In this document: positions 38,506 to 51,733 of the stretch, in pieces
Numbering within the stretch: position 1 is the stretch's first letter
Layout of the letters: every line of letters starts with the position of its first letter
Assembly (NCBI RefSeq): GCF_008801915.1
Contig: NZ_VZOV01000010.1
Span: 120,344 to 184,343, forward strand
Length of the DNA: 64,000 nucleotides
Reading direction: 5' to 3'
From: Cupriavidus gilardii
GTDB lineage: Bacteria > Pseudomonadota > Gammaproteobacteria > Burkholderiales > Burkholderiaceae
Translations under genes and position numbers: made by a program
Notes under the pieces: generated by a model
Seen by the model: the letters and a program-made list of their open reading frames with translations, nothing else
Told to the model about the DNA's origin: nothing
Databases searched by the model: none

Positions 38506-39174
38506 TCAGGGTTGATGCAAATCGGGCTGGAAGCCGGTCACGGCCACTTCGACCGTGACCGGTTCATCGTTCTCGTTCTTCCAGTACCAGCCGTGGCTTC
38601 CCTCGAACGGGGCCACGAAAGTGCCGCGAGCCTCGTTTTGCGCCGGCTCGATGGAATAGCTCGTCCACTCGCCCTTCGCGTTCGGACGTTCGCCGTGCAT
38701 GTCGAGCAGGACAGCGTTCGAGGCCTTCCACTGGAAGACCACGCCCTCACCTTGCTTGAGGTGCATCTTCACCTCCGCACCCTTGCCCGGCTCCAGCGTC
38801 AGGCTGAGGGTGTCGCTGCGCACGGCATTGGCGCTGGGCGACATGGCACGCACGTCCAGCGATTGCCCCAGCGAACGTTTGCCGAAGGCCGCAATGGCCT
38901 TGGCTTCCAGTTCGGCTTCAGTTGCCGGCAGCGTTGCCGCTGTCTTGTCAGAAGTGGGCGCGGCCAATGCCGGTGCTTGCGCGGCTTTGGTTTCGGCCTT
39001 GGCACCCAGCACGTCCAACCCCAGCCGGGTGCCGATGCCGGTCGGGTCGATGCCGTATTCGGCGGGAAGCACGACCGTCACCAGCAGGACGGATGCCACG
39101 GCGATGGCCAGCCCGGTGGCCTTGAGCAGGCGGGCGGTGCTGGGAAGCGATTGCGGAGCAGGAATGTAGGACAT
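38506..39174 (-). CDS. Membrane-anchored periplasmic protein linked to HupE
   Basis: 222 residues. One N-terminal membrane helix (ATGLAIAVASVLLVTVVLP), an Ala/Thr/Glu-rich linker, and a C-terminal beta-rich domain (DTLSLTLEPGKGAEVKMHLKQGEGVVFQWKAS, GSHGWYWKNENDEPVTVEVAVTGF). This matches proteins annotated only as transmembrane anchor proteins next to hupE. It probably works with the HupE permease; the mechanism is unknown. It follows hupE by 12 bases. Confidence 0.7.
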   Translation of the reverse strand: MSYIPAPQSLPSTARLLKATGLAIAVASVLLVTVVLPAEYGIDPTGIGTRLGLDVLGAKAETKAAQAPALAAPTSDKTAATLPATEAELEAKAIAAFGKRSLGQSLDVRAMSPSANAVRSDTLSLTLEPGKGAEVKMHLKQGEGVVFQWKASNAVLLDMHGERPNAKGEWTSYSIEPAQNEARGTFVAPFEGSHGWYWKNENDEPVTVEVAVTGFQPDLHQP

Positions 39175-39186
39175 GGATAACCTCGA

Positions 39187-39879
39187 TCAGGAAACGAAAT
39201 AGCCGGTGAGTTGGTAGCCGATCAGCACAAAGCCGGCGGTCATCAGGACGGTGTTGGCTGCGAAGGCCTGGCGCGGGAAAGCGGCAGTGCGCCGCCAGAA
39301 ACCCATCACGATCAGGATGCCGGCCAGGGCCAGCAACTGGCCCAACTCCACGCCGACGTTGAACGCGAGCATGTTGGGCACCAGACCATCACGCGACAGC
39401 GCGAAATCCTGCAACTTGGTCGCCAGACCGAAACCGTGGAAGAAACCGAAGATCAGCACGGCGGCCTTGGTGTTGGGTTGGAAGCCGAACCAACGCTTGA
39501 ACGCACCGAGGTTGTCCAGCGCCTTGTAAACCACCGACAGGCCGATGATGGCATCGACGAGATAGGCGTTGACGTGGAACCCGCCCAGCACGCCCAGCAA
39601 CAAGGTGACGCTGTGGCCGACCGCGAACAGGGTGACGTAGGTGCCGACGTCGCGCATCCGGTACAGGAAGAACACCACGCCCAGCAGGAACAGCAGATGG
39701 TCGTAGCCAGTGACCATGTGCTTGGCCCCGAGGTAGGTGAACACCAGCAAATTACGGCCGGTGTTCTGCTCAAGAAACGCCTGATCATCGCCGGTGACAC
39801 CGTGGGCAAACGCCCACAGTGGCAACAGGGACAGCACCAGCACCATCAGCCATTGGCTTCGGTCGGGGAAACGGAACAT
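39187..39879 (-). CDS. HupE/UreJ-type nickel/cobalt permease
   Basis: 230 residues: N-terminal signal-like helix ending AFAHG, then about six membrane helices with HMVTGYDHLLFLLGVVFF (the HPxxGxDH-like nickel motif with Met in place of Pro), HSVTLLLG and FFHGFGLA. The family moves Ni2+ or Co2+. ATG 39879 lacks a well-spaced Shine-Dalgarno; TTG codons 6 to 9 bases upstream sit five bases from GGAGG and could be the real start. Translated between czcA and the anchor gene. Confidence 0.82.
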   Translation of the reverse strand: MFRFPDRSQWLMVLVLSLLPLWAFAHGVTGDDQAFLEQNTGRNLLVFTYLGAKHMVTGYDHLLFLLGVVFFLYRMRDVGTYVTLFAVGHSVTLLLGVLGGFHVNAYLVDAIIGLSVVYKALDNLGAFKRWFGFQPNTKAAVLIFGFFHGFGLATKLQDFALSRDGLVPNMLAFNVGVELGQLLALAGILIVMGFWRRTAAFPRQAFAANTVLMTAGFVLIGYQLTGYFVS

Positions 39880-39926
39880 GCGTGACAACAAGGGAACCTC
39901 CAAGGGAAATGGGAATGGGCACCGGC

Positions 39927-44300
<4,374 letters not shown>

Positions 44301-44304
<4 letters not shown>

Positions 44305-45548
44305 GGTGCGTTTTCCTCAACGGTGGCGGTGAGGCGTTCCACCTCGACCAGCAGAAGGTGATAGCGAGCGGCGGCTTCGACAGCACGCGAGCGAAGATCG
44401 AAAAGCGTTCGCTGTGCTTGGGCCAGCGACAAATAGGAGAAGCGGCCTTGCTCAAAGCCACGACGAGTCGTTGCCAAGGCACTTTCGGCCATAGGCAGCA
44501 TCCGTTCGCGCAACGACCCCAGTTCGTGACGTGCGTGCGTGAGTTCCTGATACTTGTCGAACAGTGCCTGGTGGCGCTCGAAGCGTTCGGCATCGCGCCG
44601 TGCCTCCAGCGCAGCCAGTTCGGCGTTGGCCTGGGACACCGCGTATCCAGAGCGTGTCGGCCCACCAAGCGGGATCGAGATTGACGCCACCACGGCGTGA
44701 TCCCTGGTGGCCTCAAAACGACGTACACCCAAGCTAACGTCCAGATTGGGTTTGGCCTCGGCCTCCGCGAGCCGGCGACGGGCGCCGATGGTGTCGGCTC
44801 GCAAGCGCGACGCCCATAGCTCGGGGGTCATGGGCAAACGAGCGGCCAACGTCTCGAATGGCGCTACGGTCGGCAAGGTTTGCAGGTCGCCGACGACTTC
44901 ACCGAAGTCCGGCGTCAACGCGCCCCAACTCGCTGCCAAGGTCATCTTGGCGCTTGCCAATTCGTGTTCTGCACTCTCGCGGTTAAGCTGCGCCTCTGCG
45001 ACTGCAATATTGGCGGCCTGCAAATCAGAATCGGGATTGCGAGCGGCTTTCACCCAGGCTGCAACCTCCTGTCGGGTGCGTTCTGCCTGCTCAACGCGCT
45101 CCTCGGCATAGGCCAATCGCTGTTGCCTAGCGAGCACTTCAATGAATCGAGCCGCGGTCGTGCTGGCCAAGTCGATCCGCGCTTTGGTGGCCTGATGCTC
45201 TTGTTCCCTCAGTTCGGCTTGCCCTAATGTTTGACGAGCCTCGCGCTTGCCGCCGAGTTCGATAACTCGGCCGATGCGCAATGTCGTTTCAGCCGAACGA
45301 ATACCCCGCAGATTGCCGTTCCCGGCGACGTTTTCCATCTCACCGCCAATCGTGTAAGGCGGTGGCAGGGCTTCGCGCTGGGTGCGGGCACGAACAGCCT
45401 GGAGCTGCGCCGTTTCGGCTGTGATGGAGGGATGGGCAGCGAGCGCGCGGGAGACTGCCTCCTCCAGCCGCAGGGGTTCGGCGGCTAGGGCTGCGGATGT
45501 GCCGCAGGCCCCGACGAACACCAAGGCCACTAAGCGGATCAATTTCAT
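44301..45548 (-). CDS. CzcC-like outer-membrane channel
   Basis: 415 residues of the TolC/CzcC family: signal peptide (LVALVFVGACGTSAALA|AE) and long helices (LRLEEAVSRALAAHPSITAETAQLQAVRARTQREALP…). First gene of the czcCBA-like operon. ATG 45548 (MKLIRL) is chosen; an in-frame GTG four codons earlier is possible. The palindrome at 45631-45653 lies 83 bases upstream. Confidence 0.9.
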
Positions 45549-45630
45549 GAAAACCCTCACGACGACAACAGATGGCGATCAAACGATTCCGCGCAGCGAC
45601 CTCCCACGCACGCTGGAGCGGAATCACGAT

Positions 45631-45653
45631 AAAACCGATCAGCAATCGGTTTT
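45631..45653. promoter_or_regulatory. Palindrome upstream of czcC, candidate BlaI-type operator
   Basis: Perfect 9-bp arms AAAACCGAT and ATCGGTTTT separated by CAGCA. A near-identical copy stands upstream of the BlaI-like gene at 47131-47153. It also resembles an intrinsic terminator of the M56 gene (a T-run follows on either strand), so both readings are open. Confidence 0.55.
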
Positions 45654-45688
45654 TTAAGCAAAAAAACACGGCACGCGCGCATATGAAC

Positions 45689-46687
45689 TTACCTCGTCAT
45701 CACGGTGATGAGAGATTCAGCCACAAAGTGCAGCCAGCCGGTAGATAGGCTGCAAAACGCCAGAACAAAGATGCCGAGCATTGGCCCCAAATACGAGATC
45801 GACGTGTGCCTGGATGACAGCAATGCTTCAACGCGCTCAGGGACAAAATCGGAAAAGAACGCCATCGTCAACGGCACCTGTTCCCTCGCGTGTTGCCGAA
45901 ATATCTTCTCCACCGTAACGATGGTTTCGGCCACGGTGACAGGGCATCCCACTTCTTTAGCGGCAGCAAAATCACAACGCTGCTCCAAGGCGAGTTCCAG
46001 ATCGCGCAATAACCGACGACGGACGCCGGGCAACTGGATGCTGGACAGTACGGCAGCGGTCAAGCGATTCAGAACATCACGATTGGCGATGTGAGCCTGT
46101 TCGTGCGCGAGCACCACGCGCAACTGCATTGGATTGAGTCGTCGCATCAACGACGTTGAAAGCAGAATGTGACCACGCCCGACGCCGCAGGCCAACGCCA
46201 TAGGCTGTTCAACATCGAGCACGCGCAGTTTGTCGGGATGCCCTGGACGACCACTCAGCCGCACCAGCGAGGCAAGGGTTCGACGAGCGCGCCAAAGACC
46301 TGCTGCGGCCCGCGCCGCCAGCCAAGCTGCATATCCTGCCAGCAACGCCAATGCACCCCATAGCCAAGCACTTTGCCCGTTACTGCTCGGGTGCCAAACG
46401 CACAGATGCAGAAGCGTGTCGGCATGCGCAGAACAGGCAGCGGCAAATCGGGCCGAGTCGTCAAACATCGACGGCATTGCAATGGTCATCACCGCGTAGG
46501 TGATACCCGCCAATGCAGGCGTTACCAGCATCCACCAAGATACCCGCGCCCGCTGAGAGGGGGCCTTGCCTGACAGCGCACGGCGCAATGGGCGCTCGCA
46601 GGCACCGATCAGCAGAGTAAGCGTCACCGCCAGCACGAAGCCGGACAGCAATGCAAACTGAAGTAGTGGGCCATAGCTCGTCATCAC
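45689..46687 (-). CDS. BlaR1/MecR1-type M56 membrane metallopeptidase
   Basis: 332 residues. Four hydrophobic segments and a zinc-peptidase motif HEQAH (H195, E196, H199) with a downstream ELALEQRCDFAAA segment of the M56 family. There is no C-terminal penicillin-sensing domain, so the signal is not a beta-lactam; the position next to czcCBA suggests a metal or envelope signal (inferred). Its ATG overlaps the blaI-like stop, so the repressor and protease are made together; by analogy it would cleave that repressor. Confidence 0.85.
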   Translation of the reverse strand: MMTSYGPLLQFALLSGFVLAVTLTLLIGACERPLRRALSGKAPSQRARVSWWMLVTPALAGITYAVMTIAMPSMFDDSARFAAACSAHADTLLHLCVWHPSSNGQSAWLWGALALLAGYAAWLAARAAAGLWRARRTLASLVRLSGRPGHPDKLRVLDVEQPMALACGVGRGHILLSTSLMRRLNPMQLRVVLAHEQAHIANRDVLNRLTAAVLSSIQLPGVRRRLLRDLELALEQRCDFAAAKEVGCPVTVAETIVTVEKIFRQHAREQVPLTMAFFSDFVPERVEALLSSRHTSISYLGPMLGIFVLAFCSLSTGWLHFVAESLITVMTR

Positions 46688-47082
46688 GGCTGATCCAATT
46701 CAGCCCGACGACGTGCGATCAATTCCTCCAACCTCTTGAGCTGGTCGTCATCCGCCCTTGCAGCAAGATCGACAAATGCGCTCAGCAACGCATCGGGCTG
46801 CGGGCCTGCAACACGACGCACCGTGGATTCCACCAGTTTCTGGATCAATTCTCGGCGGGAAACTCGCGCTGAGTATTCGTAGGCGTGGCTGATCTTTTCG
46901 CGTTGGAGCATGGCCTTGCGAAATAGACGTTCCAGCGTAGATTGCACGGTGTTCAAAGAAATCGAGCGCGACTGTCCAATGCGGGAATAAACCGCCTTGG
47001 TGTCGGACGGGCCGAAGCGCCAGATGTCTTCAAGCACGGCGATTTCCAGATCGCCAAGTGTTGGTACGCTGTGGTTGGTCAA
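46684..47082 (-). CDS. BlaI/MecI-family repressor
   Basis: 132 residues. Winged helix (VPTLGDLEIAVLEDIWRFGPSDTKAVYSRIG, SISLNTVQSTLERLFRKAMLQREKI) and a helical dimerisation tail, typical of BlaI/MecI/CopY repressors cut by M56 proteases. No ATG is available near the domain start; TTG 47082 with GGAG nine bases upstream fits best. A palindrome at 47131-47153 lies 49 bases upstream and probably serves autoregulation. Confidence 0.85.
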   Translation of the reverse strand: MTNHSVPTLGDLEIAVLEDIWRFGPSDTKAVYSRIGQSRSISLNTVQSTLERLFRKAMLQREKISHAYEYSARVSRRELIQKLVESTVRRVAGPQPDALLSAFVDLAARADDDQLKRLEELIARRRAELDQP

Positions 47083-47130
47083 GGTTGTCAGCTCCGAGCT
47101 TTGACTCGAACTAATGAGTATCGTCCAGAA

Positions 47131-47153
47131 AAAACCGACCGTCAATCGGTTTA
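47131..47153. promoter_or_regulatory. Palindrome upstream of blaI, candidate operator
   Basis: AAAACCGAC, CGTCA, ATCGGTTTA: aligned base for base with the palindrome upstream of czcC, differing at a few positions. It may alternatively end transcription of the relaxase gene, since TTTTTTCT follows the stem on the minus strand. Confidence 0.55.
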
Positions 47154-47192
47154 TTGTGCCATGCCGGCACTCCGCCTCGCTCTTGCGGGCAA

Positions 47193-49178
47193 TCAAGCGA
47201 CAGTAGGCCCGCGTTGCCGCCCAATCTCCCAGGACACCCCGCCACCGCGCACGGTTGCCGCAAGCTGCTGCCCCAGCCGCTGCTCGATCACCGGCTTCCA
47301 CGGCACCAGCGAGAAGCCCATGCCGTCATCGAGCATCGCGTAGCGCCCGCTGGCGAGCATGACGGAGCGCCGGTAGATGCCGGACACGCGCTGCCCGTCG
47401 GCCACCGGGCGATGCTCCAGGCCGGTATCGGCGGCAATGTCTTTGGCGGCCTGTGCCAGTTCCCGGTTGCGCAGCGTGCCCAGCAGGTTGCGCGCCAGGA
47501 TCACACGCTGCCCGCGCCGCTCGGCCAGCCCCTGTTCGGCCAGGAAGTCGGCGCGCTGCTGCATCGCCTGCCTGGCCTCGCTACCGAAACCCAGGTCGCC
47601 CAGGCCCGAGCCGCCACCGATCAACTGCTGATCTAGCCAGGTGGCCCCGATTACGCGGGCCTGCCGCTCGATGGGCAGGTGAGATTTCAGCTCCACGGCC
47701 ACACCGCCCATGCGCTGCGCGTCGTAGCGGCGGCCCTGCTCGGGCAGATCGCCCGGCACCTTCCATAGCCCCTCGGCCACGCGCTCCACGATGCCCGCCC
47801 GGCGTAGGGCTTCCAGCCTGCGGATATGGGCCGCCACAACCTCCTGCGGGTCGCGTCCGGGGACGACCTGGCCCTGCGCGATGGCGAGGTGATGGTCGGT
47901 GCGGTACAGGCCATCGCTCGCCAGCGCGGCGATGTTCCTGTCGGCCGCGCGCACGTCGGCCGATCCCTTCACCTCCACCACGGCCCCGGTCGGATAGTTC
48001 GCCAGCTCGTCGCGGGCGTTGAGCGCGACGTAGTGGGCCTTGCCGTCCACGCCGTCGATGACCAGATAGCCCCGGTCGCGCAGCTCGTCGGCCAGTCCCT
48101 TCGCGGCCACGCGCCCGAGGATGGTTCGGCCATCGTCTCCAGGCTCGAACACCGCCAGCTCGCGCGGCTCGCCGCGCATGGCCCGCTGCATCGTGCGGAT
48201 GATGTCGCCGCGCTCGCCCAGGGCGCGCAAGGTCTTTTCCGCATCGGCATGGACGGCCCAGGTGCCGGGCTGCGTCTCGTCGGCCAGGCCCAGGCGCTGC
48301 AAGCGTTGCAGGCGGCCGATCAGCAGCAGGCGTTGGCGCTGCAAGCGGGGTTCGTTGAGCCGTTCGACATGCACCAGGCCATGGTCGCCGGCCTCGCGCT
48401 TCAAGGTGCGATCCAGGCTCGTCCACCGTTCCTGTTCCACCTCGCGCTGCAAAGTCTGCTGGATCTCCAGTTCGGTGCGCGGCCCCAGCCATTCGGTCGC
48501 CAGCTCGGCGGCGCGGTGGCGGAAACCATCGGCGATGTAGTCGCCCGCGATGATGAGGTCTTTGCCGGTGTCGTCGCGCCCGCGCACGACGATGTGCATG
48601 TGCGGGTTGTCGGTGTTCCAGTGGTTCACGGCCACCCAATCGAGGCCTGTGCCCAGGTCGGCTTCCATGCGGCCCATGAGGTGCCGCGTATAGGTGCGCA
48701 GGTCTTCCAGTTCCGCGCCATCCTCGGGCGAGAGGATGAAGCGGAAATGGTGCCGGTCGTCGGCGCAGCGTTCCTTGAAGGCGTCGAGGTCGGCGGCGTC
48801 GGTCTGCGGCCCGTAGGCTTGGCCCGGCTCGCCGTCGCGCCCCACGCCATCACGTTCGATATAGCGAAGGTGCTTGGCGAGCGATTGCGGGCTGGCCTGG
48901 CGCTGGTTGACCAGCAGCGTCTTGATGGTCACGCGCCGCGACATGGGTGTCAGCTTCGCGCCCGCGAAGCGCGCCGCCGTATGGCCGCGGCCCAGGCGCG
49001 AGCCGGGACGCTGGCCGGTGCCACGCGCTGCGCCAGAACGGCGCACCGTGGACTTGCCGCCGCTGGCCTTGCCCGTCTGCTTGAGCACCTTGGAAACGAA
49101 GCTCTGTCCCTGGCCCTTGCCCCGGTTCTTCGGGGCGCTGGGGCGCACGCGGAAATCGTCGTCGCGGCGGTCGCTCAT
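47193..49178 (-). CDS. Relaxase (DUF3363/RlxS type, VirD2-like)
   Basis: 661 residues. The N-terminal nickase domain contains the metal-binding triad HWNTDNPHMHIVVRG (near residue 183) of MobP/VirD2-type relaxases; the C-terminal half matches DUF3363 of Tn4371-like relaxases. It nicks oriT and is carried to the recipient by TraG and the T4SS. The first 80 residues are basic, which may aid DNA or coupling-protein binding. ATG 49178 precedes a 448-base region likely to hold oriT. Confidence 0.9.
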   Translation of the reverse strand: MSDRRDDDFRVRPSAPKNRGKGQGQSFVSKVLKQTGKASGGKSTVRRSGAARGTGQRPGSRLGRGHTAARFAGAKLTPMSRRVTIKTLLVNQRQASPQSLAKHLRYIERDGVGRDGEPGQAYGPQTDAADLDAFKERCADDRHHFRFILSPEDGAELEDLRTYTRHLMGRMEADLGTGLDWVAVNHWNTDNPHMHIVVRGRDDTGKDLIIAGDYIADGFRHRAAELATEWLGPRTELEIQQTLQREVEQERWTSLDRTLKREAGDHGLVHVERLNEPRLQRQRLLLIGRLQRLQRLGLADETQPGTWAVHADAEKTLRALGERGDIIRTMQRAMRGEPRELAVFEPGDDGRTILGRVAAKGLADELRDRGYLVIDGVDGKAHYVALNARDELANYPTGAVVEVKGSADVRAADRNIAALASDGLYRTDHHLAIAQGQVVPGRDPQEVVAAHIRRLEALRRAGIVERVAEGLWKVPGDLPEQGRRYDAQRMGGVAVELKSHLPIERQARVIGATWLDQQLIGGGSGLGDLGFGSEARQAMQQRADFLAEQGLAERRGQRVILARNLLGTLRNRELAQAAKDIAADTGLEHRPVADGQRVSGIYRRSVMLASGRYAMLDDGMGFSLVPWKPVIEQRLGQQLAATVRGGGVSWEIGRQRGPTVA

Positions 49179-49626
49179 GGCTGCGCTCCCTGCAAGCTCT
49201 GGCGTGTCCTGTCGTGCGAAGCACGCGGACATGCCTGCATTGGCGCGGGCCTCGCGCCCCACGCGGCACGGCGGCAAAGCCGCGCCGTGCCGCGCCAACC
49301 CCACGTGCAGACTGGCTTTCGACGCGGCCCGGTGCCGCGTCCTTTTGTCTTGCCTTCCGCCTTTGCCCCTCGCTGGCGCTCCGGGCAGCGGCGGCCCGGC
49401 GGCGCTGCTGCGCGAGCAGCCAGCGCGCCGGCGAACGCGGCGACGGCCATAGGCCGGCAGCGTTCGAGGCAAGACGCCTGCACATGGGAAGGCAGCGCGA
49501 AGTGCGGCACCCGATACGTAGGATCGGCGCTCGCACTGCACGCGCGACGACATGCCGAAAGCCACTGGATCGGCACGCCCAATGGCACGACAAGATGCAC
49601 GACAACGTGCAGCGAGTCGGCGGCCA
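49179..49626. other. Probable oriT region with hairpins
   Basis: No convincing gene is seen. Several inverted repeats are present: GTGC-GAA-GCAC flanked by TGTCC/GGACA (about 49208-49233), GCACGGCG…CGCCGTGC (about 49265-49290), and GACGCGG…CCGCGTC (about 49320-49341). Location between relaxase and traF is where oriT lies in related elements. The nick site cannot be assigned. Confidence 0.5.
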
Positions 49627-50202
49627 TCATGGGCGGGCCTCCAGCCGGATCGGGTGCGCGACGCCGATCACGGCGGATGCGGCAACCGGGCCGAAATACC
49701 GGCTGTCGAACGACGACGGGTTGGTCACGCTCAACAGGAAAAGCTCGCCGGGTTCAAGGCGGCGGCACTGCTGCCAGGATGGCAGCGGGCGGCCCCAACG
49801 GTCGGCGGGCAGCGCGGCGGCCGAAGGCACGCCGTCGATGCGGACGATGCCGCTGGCAACGCACACCTCCTGCGGCGCGACCGCGCCCACGCGCTTGAGC
49901 AGCGGCACGCGCGCCGGCAGGTAGCCGCGCTGCGCGGCCAGCGCGGCGGCGTCTGGCGGCAGCGTGGTCAGCACGATGGAGCCGACGCGCGGCGCATCGG
50001 GTGGCGCGATGCGATACCAGCCCACCGGAACGCTGTCGGACGGGTTGTAGATCAGGCGCGGCATCGGATGCACGAAGGACGCCCAGGCCAGCGCAGCAAG
50101 GCCGCAGGCGGCGAAGCCCGCGAGCACGATGCGAGCGCGCTGGCGCGAGCGAGGACGCGGCGCCTTTCCAGTGGTGTTGGCGCCAGTGGAAACGGCGGTC
50201 AT
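49627..50202 (-). CDS. traF: TraF, S26 signal-peptidase-like conjugation protease
   Basis: 191 residues: one N-terminal membrane helix (RIVLAGFAACGLAALAWASF), then the S26 motif YNPSDSVPVGWY with the nucleophile Ser and PLLKRVGA with the general-base Lys. TraF proteins mature and cyclise the TrbC-type pilin (family knowledge). It overlaps the DUF2840 gene by four bases. Confidence 0.92.
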   Translation of the reverse strand: MTAVSTGANTTGKAPRPRSRQRARIVLAGFAACGLAALAWASFVHPMPRLIYNPSDSVPVGWYRIAPPDAPRVGSIVLTTLPPDAAALAAQRGYLPARVPLLKRVGAVAPQEVCVASGIVRIDGVPSAAALPADRWGRPLPSWQQCRRLEPGELFLLSVTNPSSFDSRYFGPVAASAVIGVAHPIRLEARP

Positions 50203-50756
50203 GGCAGCACCCTCCCGGCCAACCAGGCGGCGTGCCGCTCGGCGGTGTACTCGGGCAGCGGCAGGCGCGCAGCGAGCCGGTTGGCGAGCGTGCGCCAGTA
50301 CGCGGGCGAGACGGCGACAGGCGCGATGCCCAGCGCCTCGATGGCGTCGATGCGTTCCAGCACGGCGCGCACTTGCCCGTCGCCCTCGGCGTGCAGTAGC
50401 AGGCGCGCGCCAGGCTGCACGCCGGGGATGCGCTGCGCCGCGTCCAGCGGTGTGCAGGCTTGCATCACCATGAGCTGCCAGCGCACGGTGCCGTAGTCGT
50501 TGGCCTGCCAGCGCACGCGGCAGAACACAGCGCCCGGCAGGAACATGGCGCAGCGTCGCCAGCGGTCGAGCTGGTGCGTGCGCGCGGGTTCGCCAAAGCG
50601 CAGGTAGAGCTTGAAACGGGCCTCGATGTAGGCCAGCGCCACGCGCGTCAGCGGCGCGCTGGCGGGCTGGCCGGAAGGTGCGATGAATGATGGCTGTGGC
50701 GCAGCCGTGGCCGCGCCAGCGGCAGGCGCGGCAGCAGGTGCAGTGGATGCAGTCAT
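50199..50756 (-). CDS. DUF2840 protein
   Basis: 185 residues. The Ala/Pro-rich N-terminus (about 35 residues) is followed by the conserved DUF2840 core (TRVALAYIEARFKLYLRFGEPARTHQLDRWRRCAMF, FCRVRWQANDYGTVRWQLMVMQA). It is always found near traF in Tn4371-type elements; function unknown. Overlaps its neighbours by ATGA on both sides, so it is coupled to parA and traF translation. Confidence 0.82.
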   Translation of the reverse strand: MTASTAPAAAPAAGAATAAPQPSFIAPSGQPASAPLTRVALAYIEARFKLYLRFGEPARTHQLDRWRRCAMFLPGAVFCRVRWQANDYGTVRWQLMVMQACTPLDAAQRIPGVQPGARLLLHAEGDGQVRAVLERIDAIEALGIAPVAVSPAYWRTLANRLAARLPLPEYTAERHAAWLAGRVLP

Positions 50757-51037
50757 GGTGTGTTCTCCCTGCGGTTCTCGGGAAACTCCCGCTCCAGCAG
50801 GCCGCGCAGCAGGTCGGCCACGGTCACGCCTTGCGTGAAGGCCGATACCTTGATGCGCGCCCGCAGTGCGGGCGTGATGTCGAGCGTGAGGCGAGCCGTG
50901 TAGAGGTCGCCCTTGCCCAGCGCATCGGCATCGCCCTGGCGAATCCACGCCTCGGCGTGCGGATTCGCAGGAGGACGCGCACCGATGCCGACGCGTTTTG
51001 CCGTGCGTTTGCCGCTCTGTGGTGGCTTCGCTGTCAT
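50753..51037 (-). CDS. Small ribbon-helix-helix partner of ParA
   Basis: 94 residues. A basic N-terminus and LYTARLTLDITPALRARIKVSAFTQGVTVADLLRGLLEREF, a ribbon-helix-helix fold like ParG/plasmid partition partners. It overlaps the parA stop, suggesting it binds DNA and ParA, either for partition or for repression of the parA operon. Confidence 0.78.
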   Translation of the reverse strand: MTAKPPQSGKRTAKRVGIGARPPANPHAEAWIRQGDADALGKGDLYTARLTLDITPALRARIKVSAFTQGVTVADLLRGLLEREFPENRRENTP

Positions 51038-51672
51038 GTCGTCCACCGCAGCAGTTCGTCCACCAGGGCGGTGATTTCGCGCGCGGCGGCGCTGACCGGT
51101 GCCGTCTCGCGTGCAAGCCGGCCAGCGGCCACGCTGTCGGCGAACACGATGCGCTGATGCACTTCCGCGCGCAGCGCAGGAAGCGGCTGGTCGGCCAGCG
51201 CCTGGCGCGCTTCGCGCCCGATCACGGTGGTACTGATGCGCCGGTTGATGACGAAGGCCGCGCGCAGCGCAGGCCGGAACACCTGCGCCTCGCGGATCAG
51301 CGCCACCATCTCGGCGCTGGCCCATAAGTCGTAGGGACTGGGCTGCACCGGGATCAGCACGCGCTCGGCCGCCAGCAGCGCGGAGCGCGCCAAGGCGGCG
51401 ATGCGCGGCGGGCCGTCGATGACGACGTGATCGGCCCGCCTGGCAAGCTCTGGCGCTTCCTGATGCAGCGTTTCGCGTGCGAGGCCCACGGCACTGAACA
51501 GCCGTGGCAAGCCTTGCTGGCTTCTACGCTGCGTCCAGTCCAGCGATGAACCCTGCGGGTCGGCGTCCAGCAGCACGACGTGCTGGCCACGCATTGCCAG
51601 TTCGCCGGCGATGTGGGTGGCGAGCGTGGTCTTGCCGACGCCCCCTTTCTGGTTGAGCAGAGCAACGATCAT
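51034..51672 (-). CDS. parA: ParA partition ATPase
   Basis: 212 residues. Deviant Walker A KGGVGKTT (residues 9-16), LLDADPQGSSLDW and VIDGPP. ParA-type ATPases partition plasmids or, in ICEs, stabilise the circular form. ATG 51672 follows the iteron region; the gene is coupled to the RHH protein downstream. Confidence 0.93.
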   Translation of the reverse strand: MIVALLNQKGGVGKTTLATHIAGELAMRGQHVVLLDADPQGSSLDWTQRRSQQGLPRLFSAVGLARETLHQEAPELARRADHVVIDGPPRIAALARSALLAAERVLIPVQPSPYDLWASAEMVALIREAQVFRPALRAAFVINRRISTTVIGREARQALADQPLPALRAEVHQRIVFADSVAAGRLARETAPVSAAAREITALVDELLRWTT

Positions 51673-51733
51673 GACGCGGCCCTCCCTGCTGGAAAGCCCG
51701 GCTGTTGCTGCTGCGTTTGTGGCCGCGTGGCGG

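Noticed and set aside
47131..47153. Palindrome read only as relaxase terminator
   Set aside because: The same palindrome with matching spacer recurs upstream of czcC, which favours an operator; the terminator reading is kept as an open alternative, not as the main call.
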